Source of the DNA: Pseudarthrobacter siccitolerans
GTDB lineage: Bacteria > Actinomycetota > Actinomycetes > Actinomycetales > Micrococcaceae
Assembly: GCF_001046895.1 (NCBI RefSeq)
Contig: NZ_CAQI01000040.1
Coordinates: forward strand, 1 to 64,000
Reading direction: 5' to 3'
Length of the DNA: 64,000 nt
Under the pieces are notes generated by a model, which was not told the origin of the DNA, did no database searches, and saw nothing but the letters and a program-made list of their open reading frames with translations. Positions within the stretch are counted from its first letter, which is position 1. Every line of letters begins with the position of its first letter. The translations under genes were made by a program, and so were the position numbers. Shown piece after piece: positions 53,670-62,746 of this stretch.

Positions 53670-53787
53670 AAGGGGGAAATACTCCTGAGGGTTCCCCGGC
53701 TGCAGCCGGGATCGGATGACGCGCACCGGTTAAGCCCGGCGCGGAAGGCTCTGTTCTCCTTCAACCCTAGCGCCGTACCGTGGCGGC

Positions 53788-54780
53788 ATGCGCATTCTTG
53801 TCCTCGGCGGAACCGCCTTCCTGTCCGCAGAAATTACCCGCCAGGCTGCGGCCGCCGGGCATGATGTGACATGCCTCGCCCGCGGATCCGTGGCCGTGCC
53901 GCCCCGCGGAGCGGCCTGGTTGAAAGCCGACCGTTCAACGGGCGGGCAGGCGTATGCCGGAGCCACAGGCGACTGGGACGCGGTGATCGACGTCGCCCGG
54001 GACCCGGTGCCGGCCTCGGAGGCCCTGGAGGCCCTCGCCCAGGGGGCGGCGCACTGGACATTCGTCTCCAGCTGCTCCGTCTACGCTGATGCGTCCGTTC
54101 CCGGCGCGGGGGAGGATTCCGCCCTGCTTCCCGCGCTTGGCCGGGGTACGCCTTCCACAGCCGAAAATTATGGCGAGTCAAAGGTTGCGATCGAGGAGGC
54201 AACGCTTCGGGCCGCCGGCGGCAAAGCCCATCTTTGCCGGGCCGGCCTGATTGGCGGCCCCGGGGACGGTTCGGACCGCTACGGCTACTGGCCGGCGCGT
54301 TTTGCCAGGGACGGGAACCCCGTCCTTGTGCCGGCAATCGACAGCGCCCCGACGCAGGTGATCGACGTCCGGGACCTCGCCGTCTGGATCCTGCTGGCTG
54401 CGGAGCGGGGCATCACCGGCGCAATGAATGCGCTGGGGGACCAGGTTCAGTTCGGCCAGTACCTCGACCACGCCCGCCAGGCAGCGGGTCACACCGGCGA
54501 TGTGGTGCCCGCCCCGGTGGACTGGCTGGCGGACCAGGGCGTGGGCTACTGGGCGGGCCCGGATTCCCTGCCGCTCTGGCTCCCGCCGGGGCAGGAGGGG
54601 TTTATGGCACGCAGCAACCAGGCGGCGGTTGACGCCGGCATGCGGCTCCGGCCCTGGCAGGAGACATTGGCGGACACGTTGGCCGACGAACGAGAACGCG
54701 GACTGGACAGGCCCCGGAAGGCCGGGCTGTCACCGGAAACGGAGGGGCGCCTGCTCGCCGCCCTGCAGGAGGCCGCCTAG
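53788..54780 (+). CDS. NAD-dependent epimerase/reductase-like SDR protein
   Basis: A 330-residue atypical extended SDR. The N-terminal Rossmann motif is RILVLGGTAFLSAEITRQAAAAGHDVTCLARG, and Ser and Tyr-xxx-Lys positions are in FVSSCSVYAD and ENYGESK. DVRDLAVWILLAAERGITGAMNALG is typical of this reductase group. The C-terminal half (about 210-320) is rich in Trp/Gly and differs from sugar epimerases. Substrate unknown. It is divergent from mscS. Confidence 0.85.
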   Translation: MRILVLGGTAFLSAEITRQAAAAGHDVTCLARGSVAVPPRGAAWLKADRSTGGQAYAGATGDWDAVIDVARDPVPASEALEALAQGAAHWTFVSSCSVYADASVPGAGEDSALLPALGRGTPSTAENYGESKVAIEEATLRAAGGKAHLCRAGLIGGPGDGSDRYGYWPARFARDGNPVLVPAIDSAPTQVIDVRDLAVWILLAAERGITGAMNALGDQVQFGQYLDHARQAAGHTGDVVPAPVDWLADQGVGYWAGPDSLPLWLPPGQEGFMARSNQAAVDAGMRLRPWQETLADTLADERERGLDRPRKAGLSPETEGRLLAALQEAA

Positions 54781-54833
54781 GCGAGTAGAGCGCCTAAGCG
54801 GGGGAGGCCGCCTAAGCGGGCAGGCCGCCCGGG

Positions 54834-55307
54834 TCAGCCAACCACCGTCTCGGGCGCATGTTCCACCGGGAAGTTCACGCTGCGGGCGATGAAGCAGACC
54901 TGGTTCGCGTCGTGGTGCAGCCGGGCGGCGAGGTCGGCCTGGCTTCCGTCCGCAACCGTCACGCGTGGGCGCAGCGTGACACTTTCGAACTGGCCGCTGC
55001 CGTCCCGGTTCAGGCGCAGCAAACCGGAAGCGTCGTCGCGGTAGCCAGTCACCACCACGCCGTGCTTCACGGCCTGGTGCAGGTAGGAGAGCATGTGGCA
55101 CTGGGCCAGGGCGGCCAGGAGCAGCTGTTCAGGGTTGTAGCGCTCGCGGTCCCCGTGGAAGGTGGGATCAGCCGAACCCTTGATGACCGGCAGGCCGGGG
55201 ATGAGCACGTCGTGGTCGCGGGAGTAGCCGCGGTAGGACGACGTGCCCTCGCCCAGATTGCCGGTCCACTGGACCGTCAGGGCGTAGCGGTGCTCACTGA
55301 GGCTCAT
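54834..55307 (-). CDS. OsmC family peroxidase-like protein
   Basis: A 157-residue OsmC/Ohr-fold protein. The two reactive cysteines are C70 in AALAQCHMLSYLHQAV and C138 in HHDANQVCFIARSVNFPV, the OsmC spacing. The first Arg-containing region (RDHDVLIPGLPVIKGSADPTF) fits. It probably reduces organic hydroperoxides. The ATG overlaps the pepN stop by four bases, so it is coupled to pepN. Confidence 0.92.
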   Translation of the reverse strand: MSLSEHRYALTVQWTGNLGEGTSSYRGYSRDHDVLIPGLPVIKGSADPTFHGDRERYNPEQLLLAALAQCHMLSYLHQAVKHGVVVTGYRDDASGLLRLNRDGSGQFESVTLRPRVTVADGSQADLAARLHHDANQVCFIARSVNFPVEHAPETVVG

Positions 55308-57889
55308 GCCGCAGGAACTGCTTCGCCGGGAAGGACATCAGCCGCACGGGCGCGCAGGGCCCGCGCAACGCCGTCGCGGTTTTCCAGCATGAGCCGCCGC
55401 AGTGCGGCGCTTTCGGGCGGAAGCGATGCCAGGAAGCCGTCCGTCCGGTCCACGATGGACTGGGTGGTCAACAGGGAGGGGTAGAGCCCGACGACGATCT
55501 GCTGGGCAAGTGCGTGCGTGCGGGTCTCCATGATCCCCGGCACCGCCTGGAAATACTTCTCGGCGTACGGTTCCAGCAGTGACCGGTCCAGGACCCGCAT
55601 GAACCCGGTGACCGCCGAGCCCTGCAGGGCGTTGGACAGCTCGCCCTTCACCACAATCGATTCCCAGGCAGCAGCCTTGGCCTCCGGCGTGGGGATGGCG
55701 GCCTTCGCCTGGGCCGCAGCATTCTGCCCGCTCGAGGTGTTGTCCCGTGCCAGCTCGGCGTCGATGCCGTCCTGGCCCAGCCGGCCGCCGGCCACGAGTG
55801 ATGTGACGAGCTCCCACCGCAGGTCCTGGTCAACAGCAAGTCCGTCCAGGACAAACGAGCCGTCGAGGAGGCCCGCAACCTGGTCCAGCTGGGTACCGCT
55901 GGAGGCCAGCAGCGCAAAGGATTTCACGAACTGCAGCTGGGCGTCCGAGCCGCCCGGCACCTCGGCGGCCAGTTCCCACAACTTGTCCGCGGCAGCCACT
56001 GTGGTGGCCTGCCGGTGCTCCTCGGCCACATAGAAATTCAGCGTGGTGGCGAGCTGGCGCAGTTGGACCAGGATCACCGAGGAATCCGACTCGGCAGCCA
56101 CGTTGGCAAGGATCAGCTCCACGTACCGCCGGGCCGGGGTCTCGCCGTCGCGGGCGGCGTCCCACGCGGAGTTCCACACGAGGGTGCGCGGCAGGCTGTG
56201 GCTGAAGTCCTTCAGGTGCGCGGTGGCGGTGGCCAGCGACTTTTCATCCAGCCGCACTTTGGCGTAGGCGAGGTCGTCATCATTGACGAGGATGAGGTCC
56301 GGCTGGGCCAGGCCAGCCAGCGCGGGCACTTCGGTTCGTTCGCCGTCGACATCCAGCTCCTCGCGGTGCACCCGCTCCAGCTTGCCGCCAGTGAGGTTAT
56401 AGAACCCCACGGCCAGCCGGTGCGGACGGATGGTGGGCCACTCGTCAACCGCGGACTGCACAATGGCGAAGGACGTGAGCCTGCCGTCGCCGTCCACCTC
56501 CAGCTCGGGTTTGAGCGTGTTGACGCCGGCTGTCTCAAGCCATTGCCGTCCCCACACATCGAGGTCGCGGCCGCTGGCCTTCTCCAGCTCCACCAGGAGG
56601 TCGCTCAGTTCGGTGTTCTGCCAGGAGTGCTTGGCAAAGTACTCCCGCACGCCAGCCATAAACTGCTCCGGTCCCACCCATGCCACCAGCTGGCGGAGCA
56701 CGGAAGCGCCCTTCGCGTACGTGATGCCGTCGAAGTTAACCTCGACGTCCTGGAGATCGTTGATCTCGGCGAAGATCGGATGTGTGGTGGGCAGCTGGTC
56801 CTGGCGGTAGGCCCACGACTTTTCGACGGAGGCGAAGGTGGTCCAGGCGCTGGTGAACGAGGTGGCCTCGACGGCTGCAAGGTGGGACATGTACTCGGCG
56901 AAGGACTCGTTGAGCCACAGGTCGTTCCACCAACGCATGGTCACGAGGTCGCCGAACCACATGTGCGCGAGCTCGTGCAGCACGGTGATGGCGCGGCGCT
57001 CGACCTGCGCGCCGGTGACCTTGCTGCGGAAAACGTAGCCTTCGAGGATGGTGACCGCGCCGGCGTTTTCCATCGCGCCGGCATTGAACTCGGGAACGAA
57101 CAGCTGGTCGTACTTCTCGAAAGGGTACGGGCAGCCGAACTGCGCTTCGAAGAATTCGAAGCCCTGCCGGGTCAGCTCGAAAATGTTCTCCGCGTCCAGG
57201 TACTGCATCAGCGATTTCCGCGCAAAAACCCCCAGCGGGATCACCCGCCCGTCGGAGCTGGTGACCTCGCTGCGCACCGACTGGTACGGGCCTGCGATCA
57301 GGGCCGTGACGTAGGAGGACAACCGCGGGGTGGGAGAAAACGACCAGACGGACCGGGCACCGCCGTCCTCCCCGGGTATGGTCTCCACCGGTGTGGGGGT
57401 GGGGGAGTTGGAGATGACGTCCCAGTGCGCAGGGGCCGTCACGGTGAAGGCGAAGGTGGCCTTCAGGTCCGGCTGCTCGAACACGGCAAACATCCGCCGC
57501 GAATCGGGAACTTCGAACTGCGTGTACAGGTAGACCTCGTTGTCCACCGGGTCCACAAAGCGGTGCAGGCCCTCGCCGGTGTTCATGTACGGAACATCGG
57601 CAACCACCGTGAGTTCGTTGTGCTCCGCCAGCTCCGGCAGCTGGATCCGCACGCCGTCGGAGACAGTGGCGGGGTCAAGGCTGCGGCCGTTGAGCGTGAC
57701 GCTGTGGACGGACGCGGTGACCGCGTCAATGAAGGTGGAGGACCCGGACCTGGCATTGAACTTCACCGTGGTGGTGCTGCCGAAGACCTTCCCGCCCCGG
57801 GTCAGGTCCAGGCTGACATCGTAGGACTCGACGGTGATCAGTTCGGCACGCCCGCTGGCTTCAGCGCGCGTCAGGTTCAAACCAGGCAA
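55304..57889 (-). CDS. pepN: Aminopeptidase N
   Basis: M1 family zinc aminopeptidase of 861 residues. The substrate-anchoring GAMEN motif is in FNAGAMENAGAVTI. The zinc site is H305-E306-xx-H309 in VLHELAHMWFGD, with the third ligand E328 in LWLNESFAEYMS, exactly 18 residues on. An ERAP1-like C-terminal domain follows. The start is TTG at 57889 (LPGLNLTRAEASG), with GAAAGG nine to ten bases upstream; no better in-frame start is seen. A 15-bp hairpin lies just ahead in its leader. Cytosolic; it degrades peptides to amino acids. Confidence 0.95.
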   Translation of the reverse strand: MPGLNLTRAEASGRAELITVESYDVSLDLTRGGKVFGSTTTVKFNARSGSSTFIDAVTASVHSVTLNGRSLDPATVSDGVRIQLPELAEHNELTVVADVPYMNTGEGLHRFVDPVDNEVYLYTQFEVPDSRRMFAVFEQPDLKATFAFTVTAPAHWDVISNSPTPTPVETIPGEDGGARSVWSFSPTPRLSSYVTALIAGPYQSVRSEVTSSDGRVIPLGVFARKSLMQYLDAENIFELTRQGFEFFEAQFGCPYPFEKYDQLFVPEFNAGAMENAGAVTILEGYVFRSKVTGAQVERRAITVLHELAHMWFGDLVTMRWWNDLWLNESFAEYMSHLAAVEATSFTSAWTTFASVEKSWAYRQDQLPTTHPIFAEINDLQDVEVNFDGITYAKGASVLRQLVAWVGPEQFMAGVREYFAKHSWQNTELSDLLVELEKASGRDLDVWGRQWLETAGVNTLKPELEVDGDGRLTSFAIVQSAVDEWPTIRPHRLAVGFYNLTGGKLERVHREELDVDGERTEVPALAGLAQPDLILVNDDDLAYAKVRLDEKSLATATAHLKDFSHSLPRTLVWNSAWDAARDGETPARRYVELILANVAAESDSSVILVQLRQLATTLNFYVAEEHRQATTVAAADKLWELAAEVPGGSDAQLQFVKSFALLASSGTQLDQVAGLLDGSFVLDGLAVDQDLRWELVTSLVAGGRLGQDGIDAELARDNTSSGQNAAAQAKAAIPTPEAKAAAWESIVVKGELSNALQGSAVTGFMRVLDRSLLEPYAEKYFQAVPGIMETRTHALAQQIVVGLYPSLLTTQSIVDRTDGFLASLPPESAALRRLMLENRDGVARALRARAADVLPGEAVPAA

Positions 57890-57912
57890 AATGGGGCCTT
57901 TCGTAAGATTGG

Positions 57913-57948
57913 CGAATGTCCTGCTGGCGGTGCCCAGCGGGACATTCG
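57913..57948. promoter_or_regulatory. Hairpin in the pepN leader / divergent region
   Basis: A 15-bp stem (57913-57927 with 57934-57948) with one G-T-type mismatch and a six-base loop, 24 bases before the pepN TTG on the minus strand. It could be a leader hairpin or an operator. No T-run close by on either strand except TTCATTCTT on the plus side. Confidence 0.55.
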
Positions 57949-58050
57949 TTCATTCTTGCATTCCTCCCGCGGCTACGAGTAGCGCGACCCACAGTGGGTA
58001 CTTCAGGGAAGTGGGAAGCCAGCGGCGGGCGTCGGGAGTAGCGTTAAATC

Positions 58051-59064
58051 ATGGGCAAGTTCATGGAGTCGGTGGACACCAGGGCCCTGCGTTTCGTCGC
58101 GGGGTTCCCGGTGATGGTTGCGGTCGCCTTTGTGGTGACCGCCTTCCTGATCCGGCCGGACCTTCCTGAGCCGCTTGCCATCCGGTGGACGGCCGACGGC
58201 GGCGCCTCCTTCGCGCCCTTCGCCGCTTACGTTACGGGCGGGGCGCTGATGATCGTGGCTGCGGGGTGGCTGGTGCTGTCCCAGGCCCTTCCGGTCAGGC
58301 GGCCGGTGATGATGCGCCGGATCATGATGGGGGCCGGACTGTTTTTGACGCTCTTTGTCACCAGTGCCCTCGCCGCAGGGCTGATCGGCCAGGCCGGACT
58401 GGCGGACGCCCGGGAATCCAGGGTGGACATGACCGTGCTGGCACTGGGCAGCGGGGCCGCCGTGTCGCTGGGCGTGACCATCGCCATGGTCTACAAAGCG
58501 GACCAGCAATGGTCGCCCGATGACGACCGGGCCCTGCAGCTGGCCGTTGCCAGGGACCTGGATCCGGACCTGTCGCGGGACAGCATCCGGCTCTGGGTCC
58601 ATGCCCGCAGCTCAGTCTTTGTGATGATCGGCATCGCTTCGCTGTTTCCTGCCGCGCTGATCGCCATTGCCGTGCCCTGGCTTGGAGCCCTGCTTGTTGT
58701 CCTGGCAGTTATTGGAGCAGCCTTCCTGTTTGCCCGCATCAAAGCGGACCGGGGCGGCCTCCGGGTGCTGCTGGCCGGCGTGGTGCCCGTGATGGACGTG
58801 CCCGCCGGGGCGATTTCCGCAGCCAGTGCGGCAGACATCCGCGCTGCCGACTTTGGCGGGTGGGGCTACCGGCACCACAGCGGAACCGCGGCCATGCTCG
58901 TCAGCAGCGGCCCCGCCGTCGTCGTCAAAAAAACCGACGGGCAGCGGCTCGCGGTCAGCGGCGGGAGCCAGGACTCGGCTGCACGGCTGGCCGAGGTCCT
59001 GACCAGGGTCGCGGCGAGGGCGCGGGGCGGCGGAGAAGCCGCGGCAGGCCGGCCTGAGTCCTAG
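58051..59064 (+). CDS. DUF1648-containing membrane protein
   Basis: A 337-residue integral membrane protein with about five or six helices. The N-terminal DUF1648 pattern is LRFVAGFPVMVAVAFVVTAFL, then LPEPLAIRWTADGGASFAPF, a region known from SdpI-type proteins. The C-terminal soluble part (about 240-335) resembles a PH-like fold (VPVMDVPAGAISAASAADIRAADFGGWGYRHH) and ends in a basic Arg/Gly tail. Role unknown. It is divergent from pepN and 78 bases before rpiB. Confidence 0.82.
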   Translation: MGKFMESVDTRALRFVAGFPVMVAVAFVVTAFLIRPDLPEPLAIRWTADGGASFAPFAAYVTGGALMIVAAGWLVLSQALPVRRPVMMRRIMMGAGLFLTLFVTSALAAGLIGQAGLADARESRVDMTVLALGSGAAVSLGVTIAMVYKADQQWSPDDDRALQLAVARDLDPDLSRDSIRLWVHARSSVFVMIGIASLFPAALIAIAVPWLGALLVVLAVIGAAFLFARIKADRGGLRVLLAGVVPVMDVPAGAISAASAADIRAADFGGWGYRHHSGTAAMLVSSGPAVVVKKTDGQRLAVSGGSQDSAARLAEVLTRVAARARGGGEAAAGRPES

Positions 59065-59142
59065 TATCCTTGTCCGTGTTGTCCTGACCCCGGCCTGCAC
59101 CGTCCGTGCCGGCCGCCAGCGCCCACCGAACGGATTCTGCTC

Positions 59143-59637
59143 GTGACTTCTTCCCCTCCCTTCCCGCGGGTCCACATCGCCACCGACCATGCAGGCATGG
59201 AACTCAGCGCCCACCTCGTCACCCACCTGGCTGCCAAGGGGTACGAGGTGGTGGACCACGGTCCCAAGGTCTACGACGCCCAGGATGACTACCCGTCGTT
59301 CTGCATCAACGCCGCGCTGGCCGTGGTCGCGGACCAGCAGGCCGGCATCCACGCCCTGGGCATAGTGCTGGGCGGGTCCGGCAACGGTGAACAGATTGCC
59401 GCCAACAAAGTGAAGGGTGTGCGCGCTGCCCTGGCCTGGAACCACTCGACCGCCACCCTGGCCCGCGAGCACAATGACGCCAACGTTGTGGCCGTGGGCG
59501 GCCGGCAGCACACCGTGGAGGAAGCGACGGAGCTGATCGAGGCATTCCTGGCCGAGCCCTTCAGCAACGATGAGCGGCACGTGCGCCGCATCGGCAAGAT
59601 CGCCGCCTACGAAACAACCGGTGAGGTCATCGAGTAG
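59143..59637 (+). CDS. rpiB: Ribose-5-phosphate isomerase B
   Basis: Interconverts ribose 5-phosphate and ribulose 5-phosphate; 164 residues of the RpiB/LacAB family. The N-terminal VHIATDHAGMELSAHLV, the phosphate-binding GIVLGGSGNGEQIAANKVKGVRAAL (the Glu in GNGEQ is the mycobacterial-type base) and NDANVVAVGGRQHTVEEA are present. The GTG start at 59143 has only a weak ribosome site. It acts after gnd in the pentose phosphate pathway. Its stop shares one base with the nei start. Confidence 0.95.
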   Translation: MTSSPPFPRVHIATDHAGMELSAHLVTHLAAKGYEVVDHGPKVYDAQDDYPSFCINAALAVVADQQAGIHALGIVLGGSGNGEQIAANKVKGVRAALAWNHSTATLAREHNDANVVAVGGRQHTVEEATELIEAFLAEPFSNDERHVRRIGKIAAYETTGEVIE

Positions 59638-60614
59638 TGCCGGAAGGCCACACACTCCGGCGCCTGGCGCGGCAGTTCTCGGACGTCTTCGGCGGCCAGC
59701 GGCTGGCAGTCTCCAGTCCGCAGGGCCGGTTCACCGGGGGAGCAGCGCTCCTGGACGGGCATGTCCTTGTTGCCGCGGATTCCCACGGGAAGCACCTGTT
59801 CCTGCACTTTGACCACTCCTTGGTGCTGCACGTCCACCTGGGCCTCTACGGAGCATGGAGCTTCGGCGGGGACAGTACCTTTGCCGGGTCATCCAGCATC
59901 GGAGCGCCGCGCCGGGTGGGGGAGCAGGAGAGCTTCGACGACGGCGACGCCGGCCGACCCTATGCGGGTCCCCCTGAGCCCGTGGGAGCAGTGCGCGTCC
60001 GGCTGGTGGGCACCAACGGCTGGGCCGACCTGCGCGGGGCCACCACCTGCGAAACCATCACCGCCGCCGAGGCAGAAGCCGTGCTCCGCCGCCTGGGCCC
60101 GGACCCGCTGCGGAACCGGCGGGGAGACGCAGGCCGGTTTACGGCCAACCTGCAAAGCCGCACAACACCGCTGGCCGCACTGCTGATGGACCAGAAAGTC
60201 ATTGCCGGCGTGGGAAATGTGTACCGCGCCGAAGTCCTGTTCCGGCGGCGGCTGGACCCCTGGCTGCCGGGCACCGACGTTCCGGACACCGAAGCACGCA
60301 AGCTGTGGCGCGACGTCGTCTCCGTAATGAACGACGGCGTGGCGGACGGCCGGATCATCACCACTACGCCGCGGTACTGGGCGGGCAATGGAACAGGTGC
60401 CAACGGGAAAGCCGCCGCGCGCACTCCGGTGGCGAAGCCGGCTGCGGCAAGTTCCGCCGTCGTCAGGACCGAGACGTATCCGGCCCGCGAGGACGCCCAT
60501 TTCGTCTACAAACGGCACGGGCTGCCCTGCCGTGTCTGCCGGACCACGGTACTGATGGCAGAACTGGTGGGCCGCAAGCTCTACTGGTGCCCATACTGCC
60601 AGCAGTCGGCCTAG
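59637..60614 (+). CDS. nei: Fpg/Nei family DNA glycosylase/AP lyase
   Basis: A 325-residue base-excision repair enzyme. The N-terminus after the initiator is PEGHTLRRLARQF: P2 and E3 form the catalytic pair, and PEGH/PEGHT marks the Nei branch rather than Fpg (PELPE). The H2TH region is ALLMDQKVIAGVGNVYRAEVLF. The C-terminal zinc finger has CRVCRTTVLMAELVGRKLYWCPYCQ with four Cys. An insert of about 35 residues (about 82-118) is longer than usual. The GTG start overlaps the rpiB stop by one base, so the two are coupled. Confidence 0.94.
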   Translation: MPEGHTLRRLARQFSDVFGGQRLAVSSPQGRFTGGAALLDGHVLVAADSHGKHLFLHFDHSLVLHVHLGLYGAWSFGGDSTFAGSSSIGAPRRVGEQESFDDGDAGRPYAGPPEPVGAVRVRLVGTNGWADLRGATTCETITAAEAEAVLRRLGPDPLRNRRGDAGRFTANLQSRTTPLAALLMDQKVIAGVGNVYRAEVLFRRRLDPWLPGTDVPDTEARKLWRDVVSVMNDGVADGRIITTTPRYWAGNGTGANGKAAARTPVAKPAAASSAVVRTETYPAREDAHFVYKRHGLPCRVCRTTVLMAELVGRKLYWCPYCQQSA

Positions 60615-60724
60615 GCGCGGCGACTCCGGTCCCAGGGGAACCCCGGAACGCCCCATCACGGCTCACGCCGTTCGGCGCATCGCTCCCTGAAGCAGGAGGT
60701 GGTGGCGCGTGCTGTGGATTAACG

Positions 60725-60754
60725 CGAAAGGCCCCTCCGGAGAGGGGCCTTTCG
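60725..60754 (-). terminator. Terminator of tRNA-Gly
   Basis: CGAAAGGCCCCTC with its complement around a short loop, seven bases beyond the 3' end of the tRNA on the minus strand. Confidence 0.85.
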
Positions 60755-60760
60755 TCCTGG

Positions 60761-60831
60761 AGGGGACGACGGGAATCGAACCCGCGTAATCAGTTTGGAA
60801 GACTGAGGCTTTACCATTAAGCTACGTCCCC
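60761..60831 (-). tRNA. tRNA-Gly (TCC)
   Basis: Minus-strand, 71 bases. The acceptor GGGGACG pairs with CGTCCCC; anticodon stem TCAGT/ACTGA and loop CTTCCAA give TCC for glycine. T-arm GCGGGTTCGATTCCCGT is present. No CCA encoded. Confidence 0.95.
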
Positions 60832-60942
60832 GAAGGAAGATCCATCTGTAAGCCTACTACTGCGGGCATTCACTGATGGGAACTTCGGGCTGGCTGTTCA
60901 AGCCGGATATAACTAAACCTAATCCATGGGCTACGTGTCAAA

Positions 60943-60973
60943 TGTGCAAAGAAGGCGCGTATCACCGTAGACT
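60943..60973 (+). promoter_or_regulatory. Possible tRNA-Pro promoter
   Basis: TAGACT at 60968-60973 is a fair -10 box, 14 bases before tRNA-Pro. TGTGCA at 60943-60948 is a weak -35 with 19-base spacing. Confidence 0.4.
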
Positions 60974-60987
60974 TGCCTGTGCACTTA

Positions 60988-61062
60988 CGGGGTGTAGCTC
61001 AGCTTGGCTAGAGCGCCTGCTTTGGGAGCAGGAAGTCGCAGGTTCAAATCCTGTCACCCCGA
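60988..61062 (+). tRNA. tRNA-Pro (TGG)
   Basis: A 75-base cloverleaf. The acceptor CGGGGTG pairs with CACCCCG, the discriminator is A, and the anticodon stem CCTGC/GCAGG encloses TTTGGGA, so the anticodon is TGG for proline. No CCA encoded. It lies 81 bases before tig. Confidence 0.95.
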
Positions 61063-61143
61063 CTCTGCGGCCCGGACCTCTCGGCCTGGACAAAACATTG
61101 CGTTTGCAGAAACCCATCCCACAATCCCAGGAGTACTTAGACC

Positions 61144-62526
61144 GTGAAGAGCGCTGTCGAGAACCTCACCCCCACGCGGGTCAAGCTCAATGTTGAGGTC
61201 CCCTTTGAGGAATTGAAGCCCAGCATCGACTCGGCCTACAAGACCGTTGCTTCGCAGATCCAGGTCCCTGGCTTCCGTAAGGGCAAGGTCCCCGCAAAGC
61301 TCATCGACCAGCGCGTCGGCCGCGGCTACGTCCTGGAGACGGCCATCAACGAAGGCCTCAACGGCTGGTACCAGGCTGCCGTTCAGGAATCCGGCATCCG
61401 CCCCCTGAGCCGTCCCGAGGTGGAGATCACCGAGGTTCCGGACCCCTCCGCCACTGACGGCGGCCTGAAGTTCGCCGCAGAGGTTGACGTCCGCCCCGAG
61501 ATCGAACTCCCGGACTACGCCGGCATCCAGGTCGAGGTTGCTGCAGCCCAGTCCTCGGACGAGGACGTGGACAAGGCCCTGGACGAACTGCGCGGCCGCT
61601 TCGGCACGCTGAAGCCCGTTGACCGCCCCGCTGCTGATGGTGACTTCCTCACCATTGACATCACCGCCAGCATCGACGGCGAAGAGGTTGACTCCGCTGC
61701 CGGCCTGTCCTACCAGGTTGGTGCCGGCACCATGCTCGAAGGCCTCGACGAAGCCGTCACCGGCCTGAGCGCCGACGAAGACGCCATCTTCAACACCACC
61801 CTGGTGGGCGGCGACCACGCCGGTGAAGCAGCCCAGGTCAAGGTGGTTGTGAAGGCCGTCAAGGAGCGCGAACTCCCCGAGGCGGACGACGACTTCGCCC
61901 AGCTCGCTTCCGAATTCGACACCCTGGCCGAGCTCCGCGAGGACCTCGCCAAGCAGGCCGCCGATTCCAAGGTTGTTGAGCAGGGCGTCGAGGCCCGCGA
62001 CAAGGTCCTGGACAAGCTCGTTGAGCTGGTGGAGGTTCCGGTTCCGGACTCCGTCGTCGAAGAGCAGCTCGAAGCCCACTTCAAGGAGGGCAACGGCCAC
62101 GGTGAAGGCGAGCACGACACCGAGGAGCACCGTGAAGAGGTCCGCGCCAACACGGCCCGCGCCTTCCAGAACGAAATCATCCTCGACGCCATCGCTGAGA
62201 AGGAAGAAGTCAACGTCAGCCAGAACGAGCTGATCGACTACATCGTCAGCACGGCCAGCCAGTACGGCATGGACCCCAACCAGTTCGCCCAGATCATCGA
62301 TCAGAGCGGCCAGGTCCCCATGATGGTCTCCGAGGTACGCCGCCGCAAGGCCCTGGCTGTGGTCCTGGGCCAGGCCACGGTGACCGACACTGAAGGCAAC
62401 ACCGTTGACCTCAGCGACTTCGTCCGCCCCGGCGGCGAAGAGGAAGCTCCCGCCGCAGAGGCAGAGGAAGCTGTGACTGAAGCACCCGAAGCTGCCGAGG
62501 AAGACAAGGCAGAGGCCAAGGCCTAG
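61144..62526 (+). CDS. tig: Trigger factor
   Basis: Ribosome-bound chaperone and peptidyl-prolyl isomerase, 460 residues. The N-terminal ribosome-binding domain (1-115) has [14 protein letters not shown]; the FKBP-like PPIase domain is at about 150-240 ([43 protein letters not shown]); the rest is the helical C-terminal chaperone arms. The tail is a long acidic Glu/Ala run. The GTG at 61144 starts the family sequence ([20 protein letters not shown]). As usual it is followed by the clpP genes. Confidence 0.97.
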   Translation: MKSAVENLTPTRVKLNVEVPFEELKPSIDSAYKTVASQIQVPGFRKGKVPAKLIDQRVGRGYVLETAINEGLNGWYQAAVQESGIRPLSRPEVEITEVPDPSATDGGLKFAAEVDVRPEIELPDYAGIQVEVAAAQSSDEDVDKALDELRGRFGTLKPVDRPAADGDFLTIDITASIDGEEVDSAAGLSYQVGAGTMLEGLDEAVTGLSADEDAIFNTTLVGGDHAGEAAQVKVVVKAVKERELPEADDDFAQLASEFDTLAELREDLAKQAADSKVVEQGVEARDKVLDKLVELVEVPVPDSVVEEQLEAHFKEGNGHGEGEHDTEEHREEVRANTARAFQNEIILDAIAEKEEVNVSQNELIDYIVSTASQYGMDPNQFAQIIDQSGQVPMMVSEVRRRKALAVVLGQATVTDTEGNTVDLSDFVRPGGEEEAPAAEAEEAVTEAPEAAEEDKAEAKA

Positions 62527-62548
62527 CCCATGCTGTAAGGCAGACCAG

Positions 62549-62580
62549 ACGGCCCCCGGATCCCAGGATCCGGGGGCCGT
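62549..62580 (+). terminator. Terminator after tig
   Basis: ACGGCCCCCGGATCC paired with its complement around a two-base loop, then TTTGCTTTG. It separates tig from clpP1. Confidence 0.9.
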
Positions 62581-62633
62581 TTGCTTTGCGCCGGCATTGC
62601 CCGCCGGCATCTCCCTCCGGGGGCCTGCCGATC

Positions 62634-62650
62634 GTGCGCCGTCAGCGAAC
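62634..62650 (+). promoter_or_regulatory. Candidate ClgR box upstream of clpP1
   Basis: GTGCGC, CGTCA, GCGAAC: a palindrome of CGC-N5-GCG type with one mismatch to GTTCGC-N5-GCGAAC, 97 bases before clpP1. ClgR activates clpP1P2 in other actinobacteria through CGC-N5-GCG elements; a site here is inferred. Confidence 0.45.
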
Positions 62651-62746
62651 AGCCCACGGCGCGCGAACAAATCGTCGGTGAAACCGGTTAGTGTCCAAGT
62701 AGAGATTTTCAGTGATGTCACCGTCACCAGTGAGAGGTAAGTACAT

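Noticed and set aside
54778..54830. Repeated GCCTAAGCGGG-like units after the SDR gene
   Set aside because: Short, imperfect and few; no array-like spacing, so not a CRISPR or mobile repeat.
56015..57982. 655-codon plus-strand open frame opposite pepN
   Set aside because: Shadow of the M1 aminopeptidase, whose zinc and GAMEN motifs are intact on the minus strand.
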